Source: Noviherbaspirillum humi (GTDB taxonomy: Bacteria > Pseudomonadota > Gammaproteobacteria > Burkholderiales > Burkholderiaceae_D). From it: a stretch of 64,000 nt of DNA. The stretch is from the NCBI RefSeq assembly GCF_900188095.1, contig NZ_FZOT01000003.1:310001-374000 (forward strand). Reading direction: 5' to 3'. Shown here one piece after another: positions 45,701 through 53,963 of this stretch. The position numbers and the translations under genes are program-made. Under the pieces are notes generated by a model that was given only the letters and a program-made list of their open reading frames with translations, was not told the origin of the DNA and made no database searches. The stretch's first letter is position 1, and each line of letters begins with the position of its first letter.

Positions 45701-48700
45701 TTACCAGCTATAACTGGGCCAATGGAACGAATGCCAATGCCGGCGCGGCGACCTGGGGTAACGGCACAACGGGCATCACCGGCTTGATCTCCGCTACCAA
45801 CAGCCTGGTCGGAACAACGGGCACTGTCGGGCGGGGCGGCACCGTCGCGCTCACCAATGGAAATTATGTCGTCAATAGCTACACCTGGGCCAATGGCGCA
45901 TCCAATAACGCCGGAGCGATCACGTGGGGAGATGGAAACGCCGGGCTTGCGGGGACCGTATCCAGCACCAACAGCCTCATCAGCACGAAGGCCAATGACT
46001 TTATCGGCTATGGCGGCGTCACCGCCCTGAGCAACGGCAATTATGTGGTGAACAGCTATTTCTACTATTGGCCAAACGGCTCGACGAATGCCGGTGCCAT
46101 CACGTGGGGAAACGGCACAGGTGGAACAACCGGCCTGGTCTCCAGCACCAACAGCCTCGTCGGCGCGAAATCCAATGATTACGTTGGATATGGCGGAGTA
46201 ACCGCCTTGAGCAATGGGAGCTACGTGGTCAACAGCTACCGCTGGGGCAACGGCACGGCAACCAGCGCCGGCGCGGTGACCTGGCTGAACGGCACGTCGG
46301 CCTTCTCGGGCCTGGTTTCCAGCGCCAACAGCCTGGTCGGGTCGCAGACCAATGATCAGGTGGGGCTGGGAGGGATAACCGCTCTCGCTAACAGCAATTT
46401 TGTCGTAAGCAGTCATAACTGGGCCAACGGCACGGCAACCAGCGTCGGCGCGGTGACATGGACCAGTGCGACTTCGCCGCTGACAGGCGCGGTCGGCGCC
46501 AGCAACAGCCTTGTCGGAAGCTATGCCGGCGATCAGATGGGTGCTTCGACCGTACGCGAACTCGCCAATGGCAATGTTCTGACCGGAGCTTCTTCCGCCC
46601 GCAGCGGAACGACAAGCAATGCCGGCCGCATTTCGATTATTGCGCCGGGCACGACTAACCCGAGCTTCGGCACCTACCCGGCCGGCGACATCTACCTCAA
46701 TCCCGCCTACCTCACCAAGATCACCAACACCGGCACGTCGCTCGTCCTGCAGGCCAACAATGACATCACCGTCAACAGCGCGGTGACCACTTCAGCCAGC
46801 GGCAATGGCGGCACGCTCACCCTGCAGGCCGGCCGCAGCATCAGCCTCAATGCCAGCATCACCACCGACAACGGCAACCTCACCCTCATTGCCAACGACA
46901 AGCTCGCCTCCGGCGTGGTCGACGCCTATCGCGATCCCGGCACGGCGGTGTTGTCCATGGCCAGCGGCACGGTGCTCGATGCTGGTACAGGCAATATCGT
47001 GCTCAAGATCGAGGATGGCGCCGGCAAGACCAACAAGAGCTATGGCGGCATGACGCTGCGCCAGGTGCAGGGCAAGACCATTACCGCCACCACGCCCACC
47101 GGCTCCAACATCACGCTCAATGGCACCGTGAGCGCCACCGCCAGCGGCGATTCGGTGGTGCTGGCCGCCGGCGGCAACTTCGTCAACAATGCCGGCGCTT
47201 CCGCCATCAACCCCGGCGCCGGGCGCTATCTGGTGTATTCGCAGTCGCCGTTGCTCAACACCCTCGGCGGCCTGTCGGCCCTGCCGCTGTACAACAAAAC
47301 CTATGCGGCCGATCCGCCCGCAACGATCACCAGCAGCGGCAGCCGCTTCATCTACAGCCTGGCGCCGACGCTGACCTACACCGCCGACAACGCCAGCCGG
47401 GTGTATGGCGATGCCAACCCGTCGCTGACCTACAGCGTGAGCGGGCTGGTGGGCAGCGATGCGCTCGGCACCGCCGCCAGCGGTTCGCCGACGCTGAGCA
47501 TCACCGCCACGCCGAGCAGCAACGTCGGCAGCTACGCCATCAGCATCAGCCAGGGTTCGCTGGTGTCGGACCTCGGCTACAGCCTTGCCTTCGTCAATGG
47601 CACGCTGAGCGTGACGCCAGCGCCGCTGACCATCAGCACCAGCGCCGTCACCAAGACCTATGACGGCACCACCAGCGCAGCGGGCAATCCGATCGTCACC
47701 GCCGGCACGCTCTACAACGGCACTACGCTGTCCGGCGGCAGCTACGCCTTCCTCGACAAGAACGCGGGCACCGGCAAGACGGTGACCGTTTCCGCCGTGA
47801 CCGTCAACGACGGCAACGGCGGCGGCAACTACAGCGTCACCTATGCCAGCAACACCGGCAGCACCATCGATCCGAAGACCCTCACCGTCACGGCGGCGGG
47901 CCAGAACAAGGTCTATGACGGCACGACCTCCGCCAGCGTCACCTTGTCGGATGACCGCATCGCGGGCGACGCGCTTTCGCTGAGCTACCTGAACGCCTCC
48001 TTCGCCGACAAGCATGCCGGCACGGGCAAGACGGTCAGCGTCAACGGCCTGGGCAAGAGCGGCGCCGACGCCGGCAACTATGTTCTGGCGGGCACGAGCG
48101 CCGTCGCCAGCGCCGATATCACGCCCGCCTCGCTGATCATCACGGCGGATGGCAAGACCAAGGTCTATGGCGACGCCAATCCCGGCCTGAGCGCCACCTA
48201 TAGCGGGTTTGCAAGCGGCGATACCGCTGCCAGCCTGACCGGCGCACTGAACCTGGCCACGCCGGCGACCGCTGCATCCGGCACTGGCAGCTATGCCATC
48301 ACGCCCAGCGGCCAGAGCAGCGGCGACTACAGCATCAGCTATGTGCCTGGTGCACTCACCGTCACGCCGGCGCCGCTCAACATTACGGCCGATGGCAAGA
48401 GCAAGGTCTACGGCGACGCCAACCCGGCCTTCACGGCTTCCTACGCCGGCCTTCGAAATGGAGATACGGCGGCAAGCCTTTCCGGCAGCCTGAGCTACTC
48501 CACTGCCGCCGGGACCGGCTCGAACGTAGGCAGCTACACCATCACGCCTGGTGGGCAAAGCAGCGGCAACTACAGCATCACGTATGTCGATGGCACGCTC
48601 GACGTCACACCCGCGCCGCTTGCCGTCACTGCCGTCGATGGCAGCCGGCAGTATGGGCTGGCCAATCCCGGCTTCACCGCGTCTTATGCGGGATTCAAGA

Positions 48701-51700
48701 ATGGCGAGAGCGCGGCCAGCCTGGGCGGCACGCTGACGTTCTCGACCGCGGCCGCGCCGGCGTCGAATGTCGGCAGCTACAGCGTCACGCCCGGCGGATA
48801 CACATCGTCGAACTACAGCATCAGCTACGTTCCCGGCACGCTGACCATTACGCCCGCGCCGCTCACCATCAGGAGCAGCGATGTCGTCAAGACGTACGAC
48901 GGCACGATGAATGCAGCAGGCAGCCTCGTGGTCGCCTCCGGCAGCCTGTACAACGGCAACACGCTGTCCGGCGGCAGCTACGCCTTCCTCGACAAGAACG
49001 CGGGCACCGGCAAGACGGTGACCGTTTCCGGCGTGACCGTCAACGACGGCAATGGCGGCAGCAACTACAGCGTCACCTACGCCGACAACACGAACAGCGC
49101 CATCACCCCGAGGGCGCTCACCGTCACGGCAAGCGCGCAGAACAAGGTCTACGATGGCACGGTCCTGGCCACGGCCGCGCTGGCCGACGACCGGATCGTC
49201 GGCGATGCCCTCACCACCGGCTATGCCTCCGCCGTCTTCGCCGACAGGAACGCCGGCACTGCGAAGAACGTGACCGTATCCGGCATTTCCCTTGCCGGCG
49301 CCGACGCCGGCAATTACACGTTCAATGTCGTCGCCGGCGCGAGCGCCGACATCGCGCCGCGGCCGCTGACCGTTGCCGCCACCGGCCAGAACAAGGTCTA
49401 TGACGGCACGACCGCGGCAACGGTGAATCTGTCGGACGACCGCATTGCCGGCGATATCCTTGCCGCCAGCTACACGAACGCGGCATTCGCCGACAAGCAT
49501 GCCGGCATCAGCAAGGCCATCAGCGTAAGCGGCATCGCCAAAAGCGGAACGGATGCCGGCAACTATGTCCTGGCCAATCCAAGCACCGTCGCCAGCGCCG
49601 ACATCACGCCCGCAGCGCTCACCATCACCGCCGATGACAAGAGCAGGCTCTATGGCGTTGCCAATCCTGCCCTTACCGCGATCTATGCCGGCCTGGTCGG
49701 CGGCGATTCGGCGGCCAGCCTGGCCGGCACGCTCAGCCTGTCCACGCCGGCCGGCCCCGCCTCGAACGTCGGCGCCTATGCCATCACGCCTTCAGGACAG
49801 AGCAGCGGCGACTACACGATCAGCTACCTGCCCGGCACGCTGAGCGTGACGCCCGCGCCGCTGACCATCAGCAGCGGCGCCGTCACCAAGACCTATGACG
49901 GCACCACCAGCGCAGCCGGCAATCCGATCGTTACCGCCGGCACGCTCTACAACGGCAACACGCTGTCCGGCGGCAGCTACGCCTTCCTCGACAAGAACGC
50001 GGGCACCGGCAAGACGGTGACCGTATCCGGCGTGACCGTCAGCGATGGCAACGGCGGCGGCAACTACAGCATCACCTACGCCGACAACACGAACAGCGCC
50101 ATCAATCCGAAGCCGCTTGCGCTTTCCGCCACGGCGCAGAACAAGACTTACGACGGGACATCGGTTGCCGCCGTGTCGCTTGCCGATGACCGCATCGCCG
50201 GCGACGTGCTATCCGCCGCTTATGCCGCCGCCAGCTTCAGCGATAAAAACGCCGGCACTGGAAAGACCGTCACGGTGTCCGACCTCTCGCTTTCCGGGGC
50301 CGACGCCCGGAATTACACCGTGAACGCTTCCGTCGCCACGGTAGCCGACATCACGCCGCGGATCTTGACGGTAACGGCCACCGGCCAAAACAAGATCTAT
50401 GACGGCTCAGCCAGCGCCACGGTCGCGCTGCTGGATGACCGCATCGCCGGCGATGCGCTTTCCATCAGCCATGGCGGGGCTTCCTTTGCCGACAAGCATG
50501 CCGGCATCGGCAAATCCATCGCCGTGAGCGGCATCAGCAAGAGCGGAGCGGATGCCGGCAATTATGCTTTCGCCAGCACGGGCGCGACGGCGACCGCCGA
50601 TATTTCGCCCGCCCCGCTCGCCATCGTCGCGGATGACAAGAGCAGGCTCTATGGCGATGCCAATCCCGCCTTTACCGCCTCCTACACCGGCCTGCGCAGC
50701 GGCGATACCCCGGCCAGCCTTGCCGGCAGCCTGACCTTTTCCACGCCGGCCCATGGCGCCTCCCATGTCGGCAGCTACGCCATCACGCCCGCCGGGCTGA
50801 GCAGCGGCGACTACAGCATCAGCTATGTCGGCGGCACACTGGCGGTCGCGCCGTCGCCGCTGACGGTCACGGCCGACAATGCCAGCCGGCAGTACGGGCT
50901 GGCCAACCCTTCCTTCACTGCGTCCTACAGCGGCTTCAAGAACGGCGATACCGCTTCCTCGCTGGGCGGCACGCTGGCTTTCTCCACCGCTGCCACTGCG
51001 GGTTCGAATGTCGGCAGCTATGGCATCGCGCCGAATGGGCACGCCTCCAGCAACTACAGCATCAGCTATGCGCCCGGCACACTGACCGTCACGCCCGCGC
51101 CCATCACCATCAGCAGCAGCGATGTGAGCAAGATCTACGACGGTACCACCAGCGCCGCGGGCAGCGCGGTCATTGCCTCAGGCAGCCTGTACAACGGCAA
51201 TACGCTCACGGGCGGCAGCTACGCCTTCCTGAACAGGAACGCCGGCACCGGCAAGACGGTCACCGTGACGGGCGTGACCGTCAACGACGGCAACGGCGGG
51301 AACAACTACAGCATCACCTACGCAAACAACACCGGCAGCACCATCACCCGCAAGCCACTCGCCGTCACCGCTGCCGGCCAGGACAAGGTCTACGACGGCA
51401 CGACCGCCGCCATGGTGACCTTGTCGGATGACCGCATCCTCGGCGATGCGCTATCCATCAGTTACGGCAGCGCCGCGTTCGCCAGCAAGAACGCCGGCCC
51501 AAATCAGGCCGTTGCGGTGCACGGGATAGCGGCATCGGGACTGGATGCGGCAAATTACCAGCTGGCCGGCACCACCGCCGCGGCCACCGCCAGCATCGCC
51601 AAGGCGCCGCTGACCATCACTGCCGATGACAAGAACCGGCTGATGAGCCAGGCGACTCCTCCCTTCACCGCCACCTATGCCGGCCTCGTGGCGGGCGAGA

Positions 51701-52434
51701 GCGCGGCGGATTTGAGCGGGACGCTGGCATACGCGACACCGGCCACCAGCGTCTCGCCGCCGGGCAGCTACGCCATCGTGCCGTCGGGGCAAACCTCGTC
51801 CAATTACGCCATCAGCTTTGCGGCCGGGACCTTGAAGGTAGCGGCCGATCCTTTGCCTGCACCTGCACCTGCACCTGTGCCATCGCCCTCGACATCGCCC
51901 GCATCCTCGCCCGCATCCGCACCGGTTCAGACGCCGCCCGTTAATGCCCCGGTATCCGGCCCTCCCTTGCCCACTGCGCAGCAGCCGCTCGGTGATACAC
52001 CGACTAGCCCATCCACCTGGCTCCCGCCCGTGCGCACCCTCCTGGACCTGATTGCGCCGAGCGGGGCTGCGGCGCCCCTGCTCAGAAACGTCAACGGCGA
52101 CGGCGAACGGCAGGAAAACCCCAACCGCATTGGCAGCGGCAAGGGTTGGAACGATAGCCTCGGCAGCGTCCGCTTGGCCGCGACTACCGTCGAGCGCGAT
52201 GTGGACGGCTGCCTCATCTCTCCCAGCCGATGCGCTCCACCAGACAAGGTCATTGCGCGCCGCGCGGACGGCGAGCCCCTGCCCGGCTGGCGGCTGTTCG
52301 ACGCCGAGTCCCTGCGCTCCATTGTCCTCGATCCGCCGCCCGGATCGCTTCCCTTGCCGGTGGAATTGACGCTGCGGCGGGAGCGCGGCAGCGAAGCCGT
52401 CATCCGCACCCTGCCGGAGCGAAGTTCTCAGTAA
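42799..52434 (+). CDS. filamentous haemagglutinin-type exoprotein 2 with MBG/YDG repeats (TpsA)
   Basis: A 3211-residue giant exoprotein. The basic N-region and hydrophobic core (LWCRLLLRALLGLCGTASLAQA) are cleaved near AQA-Q. The TPS domain that follows is almost identical to that of the first exoprotein. Residues about 645-1270 hold 10 complete 59-residue blade-like repeats. After a beta-helix-like region, residues about 1528-3016 hold 18 Ig-like repeats: by my count 8 MBG (KVYGDANP, GTL.VTPA) and 10 YDG (K.YDGTT, DDRI.GD, DAGNY). A Pro/Ser/Ala linker and the same C-terminal cadherin-like domain (RADGEPLPGWRLFD, LDPPPGSLPLPVEL) end the protein. The start is uncertain: the ATG at 42799 has a poor Shine-Dalgarno, and the ATG at 42883 (MQLRLGRTRL) aligns better with the first protein. 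It is probably a surface adhesin; the TpsB partner is not in the window. Confidence 0.88.
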   Translation: MPFMDRLAAKQPNSFSGPRTAPPARQRCMQLRLGRTRLIVRWRPRKVSSGLWCRLLLRALLGLCGTASLAQAQVAPAVLPAGAQVSAGAASIAQSGSAMTVTQSTPKAILNWNSFDIGPSASVTFNQPSRDAVALNRVVGLSPSQIHGQLNANGQVFLVNPQGILFGPTAQVNVGGLVASTMAIADADFMSGNYRFERNGSTASVVNQGKLTAADAGYIALLAPEVINEGVITARLGTVAMAAGEAISLDFRGDGVLGVSVDAATVKTLVENRQMVIAEGGTVYLSAKAAGALGGVMVSNSGTVKATSLANRGGVIRLEANGGVIDNSGTLSTAGEAGAAGGRIEVANRADADRPVGVLVHTGTMNADGNGAAGGQIALTLDKLLSAGQISVNGSSGGRIDAQLTGDLLETTSAKLSANGTDQGGSITMQSSGGRLFSSGRYEAKGHVGGGIDMLGRDIALNAAALDASGAQQGGTIRIGGDWQGSGDVQRAQSTYVTQATSITADATEKGNGGKVVVWSDGQTSFYGTASARGGMQGGDGGAIEVSGKAQLTFGGMGDASAAAGKAGVLLLDPKNIVIDSTGSGIAAFDLLDPNPQSGGAFGASTSNRLTVLSNGNLAVAKPADSFVANNAGAAYLFNGTSGALISTLSGSQANDQVGLGGITALSNGNYVVSSYNWANGTATNAGAATWGNGATGITGFVSSTNSLVGLKANNYVSKGGITALSNGNYVVSSYNWTNGTLNNAGAVTWGNGASGITGLVTSSNSLVGSWKNDQVGIGGVSALSNGNYVVNSYNWANIGALFVGAVTWGNGTSGITGAISSSNSLIGSQANDQVGYAGITVLSNDNYVVKSPYWANGTVSSAGAATWGRGTSGVAGLITGTNSLVGSSANDQIGIGGVSALANGNYVVNSYYWANGTATRAGAATWGNGASGITGSVDSNNSLVGSRTNDLVSIGGTTALSNGNYVVTSYNWANGTNANAGAATWGNGTTGITGLISATNSLVGTTGTVGRGGTVALTNGNYVVNSYTWANGASNNAGAITWGDGNAGLAGTVSSTNSLISTKANDFIGYGGVTALSNGNYVVNSYFYYWPNGSTNAGAITWGNGTGGTTGLVSSTNSLVGAKSNDYVGYGGVTALSNGSYVVNSYRWGNGTATSAGAVTWLNGTSAFSGLVSSANSLVGSQTNDQVGLGGITALANSNFVVSSHNWANGTATSVGAVTWTSATSPLTGAVGASNSLVGSYAGDQMGASTVRELANGNVLTGASSARSGTTSNAGRISIIAPGTTNPSFGTYPAGDIYLNPAYLTKITNTGTSLVLQANNDITVNSAVTTSASGNGGTLTLQAGRSISLNASITTDNGNLTLIANDKLASGVVDAYRDPGTAVLSMASGTVLDAGTGNIVLKIEDGAGKTNKSYGGMTLRQVQGKTITATTPTGSNITLNGTVSATASGDSVVLAAGGNFVNNAGASAINPGAGRYLVYSQSPLLNTLGGLSALPLYNKTYAADPPATITSSGSRFIYSLAPTLTYTADNASRVYGDANPSLTYSVSGLVGSDALGTAASGSPTLSITATPSSNVGSYAISISQGSLVSDLGYSLAFVNGTLSVTPAPLTISTSAVTKTYDGTTSAAGNPIVTAGTLYNGTTLSGGSYAFLDKNAGTGKTVTVSAVTVNDGNGGGNYSVTYASNTGSTIDPKTLTVTAAGQNKVYDGTTSASVTLSDDRIAGDALSLSYLNASFADKHAGTGKTVSVNGLGKSGADAGNYVLAGTSAVASADITPASLIITADGKTKVYGDANPGLSATYSGFASGDTAASLTGALNLATPATAASGTGSYAITPSGQSSGDYSISYVPGALTVTPAPLNITADGKSKVYGDANPAFTASYAGLRNGDTAASLSGSLSYSTAAGTGSNVGSYTITPGGQSSGNYSITYVDGTLDVTPAPLAVTAVDGSRQYGLANPGFTASYAGFKNGESAASLGGTLTFSTAAAPASNVGSYSVTPGGYTSSNYSISYVPGTLTITPAPLTIRSSDVVKTYDGTMNAAGSLVVASGSLYNGNTLSGGSYAFLDKNAGTGKTVTVSGVTVNDGNGGSNYSVTYADNTNSAITPRALTVTASAQNKVYDGTVLATAALADDRIVGDALTTGYASAVFADRNAGTAKNVTVSGISLAGADAGNYTFNVVAGASADIAPRPLTVAATGQNKVYDGTTAATVNLSDDRIAGDILAASYTNAAFADKHAGISKAISVSGIAKSGTDAGNYVLANPSTVASADITPAALTITADDKSRLYGVANPALTAIYAGLVGGDSAASLAGTLSLSTPAGPASNVGAYAITPSGQSSGDYTISYLPGTLSVTPAPLTISSGAVTKTYDGTTSAAGNPIVTAGTLYNGNTLSGGSYAFLDKNAGTGKTVTVSGVTVSDGNGGGNYSITYADNTNSAINPKPLALSATAQNKTYDGTSVAAVSLADDRIAGDVLSAAYAAASFSDKNAGTGKTVTVSDLSLSGADARNYTVNASVATVADITPRILTVTATGQNKIYDGSASATVALLDDRIAGDALSISHGGASFADKHAGIGKSIAVSGISKSGADAGNYAFASTGATATADISPAPLAIVADDKSRLYGDANPAFTASYTGLRSGDTPASLAGSLTFSTPAHGASHVGSYAITPAGLSSGDYSISYVGGTLAVAPSPLTVTADNASRQYGLANPSFTASYSGFKNGDTASSLGGTLAFSTAATAGSNVGSYGIAPNGHASSNYSISYAPGTLTVTPAPITISSSDVSKIYDGTTSAAGSAVIASGSLYNGNTLTGGSYAFLNRNAGTGKTVTVTGVTVNDGNGGNNYSITYANNTGSTITRKPLAVTAAGQDKVYDGTTAAMVTLSDDRILGDALSISYGSAAFASKNAGPNQAVAVHGIAASGLDAANYQLAGTTAAATASIAKAPLTITADDKNRLMSQATPPFTATYAGLVAGESAADLSGTLAYATPATSVSPPGSYAIVPSGQTSSNYAISFAAGTLKVAADPLPAPAPAPVPSPSTSPASSPASAPVQTPPVNAPVSGPPLPTAQQPLGDTPTSPSTWLPPVRTLLDLIAPSGAAAPLLRNVNGDGERQENPNRIGSGKGWNDSLGSVRLAATTVERDVDGCLISPSRCAPPDKVIARRADGEPLPGWRLFDAESLRSIVLDPPPGSLPLPVELTLRRERGSEAVIRTLPERSSQ
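43050..43895 (+). repeat. long direct repeat with 36703-37548
   Basis: The second copy of the nearly identical TPS-domain coding segment. Identity falls at both edges, where each gene has its own leader and middle part. Confidence 0.75.
44740..46560 (+). repeat. 10 tandem 177-bp coding repeats in exoprotein 2
   Basis: Ten complete 59-codon units of the same family as in exoprotein 1, here with SSYNW or NSYNW at the variable position and [12 protein letters not shown] as the core. One unit (about 46030-46150) has a small length change (NSYFYYWPNG). The first partial unit contains AGAAYLFNGTSGALI. Confidence 0.85.
47380..51845 (+). repeat. 18 MBG and YDG Ig-like coding repeats
   Basis: Units of about 75-90 codons in the order M-Y-Y-M-M-M-Y-Y-Y-M-Y-Y-Y-M-M-Y-Y-M (M = MBG, Y = YDG). 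Several units are almost identical in DNA, for example the YDG units at about 47640, 48870, 49860 and 51100 sharing the GGSYAFLDKNAGTGKTVTVS block. This suggests expansion by unequal recombination. Confidence 0.8.
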
Positions 52435-52492
52435 GCGCTGCTGCGCCGCGACGCGTCTGGCCGAAGCAGATGCCCAAAAGCGGCGCCAGCAA

Positions 52493-53926
52493 TCAATCTT
52501 GGTAGACCGCCATCATGCTGCGCGCTGCCACTTCCCAGCTGAACGCCTGCCGCATGCCTTGCTGCTGGATCTTCCGCCATGCCTGCGGCTGGCCATGCAG
52601 CCTGAAGGCTTCGCCCACCGCCCAGCGGAAGGCGTGGGCATCGAAGTCGTTGAACACGATGCCGGTGGCCGTGCCGGCCGCCAGGTTTTCCGGCGAGCGG
52701 TCCGCCACCGAATCGGCCAGGCCGCCGACCCGGCGCACCAGCGGCACCGTGCCATAGGCCAGGCCGTAGAGCTGGGTCAGGCCGCAAGGTTCGAAGCGGG
52801 ACGGCACCAGGATGAGATCGCTCCCGGCAATGATGCGGTGCGCCTTGGCTTCGTCGTAGCCCAGCTGCACCGCGACCGACTGCGGATGGCGCGCGGCCGC
52901 CTCGCGGAAGGCGTGCTCCAGCCAGGCGTCGCCGCTGCCGAGCATCGCCAGCTGGCCGCCGCGCTCGATGATGTCCTGCACGCCGTCGAGCACCAGGTTC
53001 AAGCCCTTCTGGTCGGTCAGGCGGCTGACGACGCCGAACAGCGGCGCATCGTCGCGCACCGCCAGGCCGCATTCCGACTGCAGCGCGCGCTTGCAGTCGC
53101 GCTTGCCGCGCAGATCGTCGGCGTCGTAATGGGCGGCGACGTGGGCATCCACCCGCGGATGCCAGACGGCGTAATCCACGCCGTTCAAAATGCCATGCAG
53201 GTCGGCGGCGCGGCCGCGCAGCAGCCCCTGCAGTCCGCAGCCCTGCTCCGCGTCCTGGATCTCGCGCGCATAGGTCGGGCTGACGGTGGTGATCTTGTCG
53301 GCGTAGTACAGGCCAGCCTTGAGAAAGGAAACGCTGCCGTTGAATTCCACGCCATGCATGCCGAAGAACTGGCCGGGCAGGTCGAGTTCGCCGAAGCACT
53401 GCGCCGGGAACACGCCCTGGTAGGCCAGGTTGTGCACGGTGATGACGCTGCGCACGCCTTGCACGCCCCAGGCGCGCAGGTAGGCCGGCGCCAGGCCGGC
53501 ATGCCAGTCATGGCCATGCAGCACGTCCGGCCGCCAGGCGTCATCCAGGCCCTGCGCCAGCCGGGCGCCGACCCATCCGAGCAGGGCGAAGCGGCGATGG
53601 TTATCGCCATAAGCCTGGTGATAAGCATCCGCATACGGATTGCCGGGACGGTCGTAAAGGCCGGGCGCCTCGATCACGTAGGCATCGAGGTCGAGCAGCT
53701 TGCCGGCCAGCAGGCGCACGGAGGATGCGCCGAAGCGCGGCGGCAGTTCTGCCAGCGTGCGTGCGTCGCGCAGTCCGGCCAGCAGCGCCGGGAAGCCCGG
53801 CACCAGCAGGCGGGCTTCGCAGCCCAGGCGTGCCTGAGCCGTGGGCAAGCCGGCTGCGACGTCGGCCAGGCCGCCCGTCTTCAGGTAAGGATAAACTTCG
53901 GAACAGACATGCAGCACCCGCATCAT
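52493..53926 (-). CDS. glgA: glycogen synthase (ADP-glucose)
   Basis: A 477-residue GT5 enzyme that extends alpha-1,4-glucan from ADP-glucose. The ADP-glucose-binding KTGGLADV lies at residues about 16-23. The C-terminal Rossmann domain carries FEPCGLTQLYGLAYGTVPLV and RVGGLADSV. Length and motifs match E. coli GlgA (477). It belongs to the bacterial GT5 group, not the GT4 GlgM that makes maltose-1-phosphate in mycobacteria, so it should polymerise directly. The ATG at 53926 or the next codon is the start. It lies 37 bases after glgC in the same operon and converges with the second exoprotein gene. Confidence 0.95.
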   Translation of the reverse strand: MMRVLHVCSEVYPYLKTGGLADVAAGLPTAQARLGCEARLLVPGFPALLAGLRDARTLAELPPRFGASSVRLLAGKLLDLDAYVIEAPGLYDRPGNPYADAYHQAYGDNHRRFALLGWVGARLAQGLDDAWRPDVLHGHDWHAGLAPAYLRAWGVQGVRSVITVHNLAYQGVFPAQCFGELDLPGQFFGMHGVEFNGSVSFLKAGLYYADKITTVSPTYAREIQDAEQGCGLQGLLRGRAADLHGILNGVDYAVWHPRVDAHVAAHYDADDLRGKRDCKRALQSECGLAVRDDAPLFGVVSRLTDQKGLNLVLDGVQDIIERGGQLAMLGSGDAWLEHAFREAAARHPQSVAVQLGYDEAKAHRIIAGSDLILVPSRFEPCGLTQLYGLAYGTVPLVRRVGGLADSVADRSPENLAAGTATGIVFNDFDAHAFRWAVGEAFRLHGQPQAWRKIQQQGMRQAFSWEVAARSMMAVYQD

Positions 53927-53963
53927 GCGCCCTGCCCCTCGGCAGACGGGTTCAATCCTGTCC

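Noticed and set aside
38440-46560. Regular 177-base repeats that could suggest a CRISPR or satellite array.
   Set aside because: They are in frame, coding, far longer than CRISPR repeats and lack unique spacers. They are protein repeats of the exoproteins.
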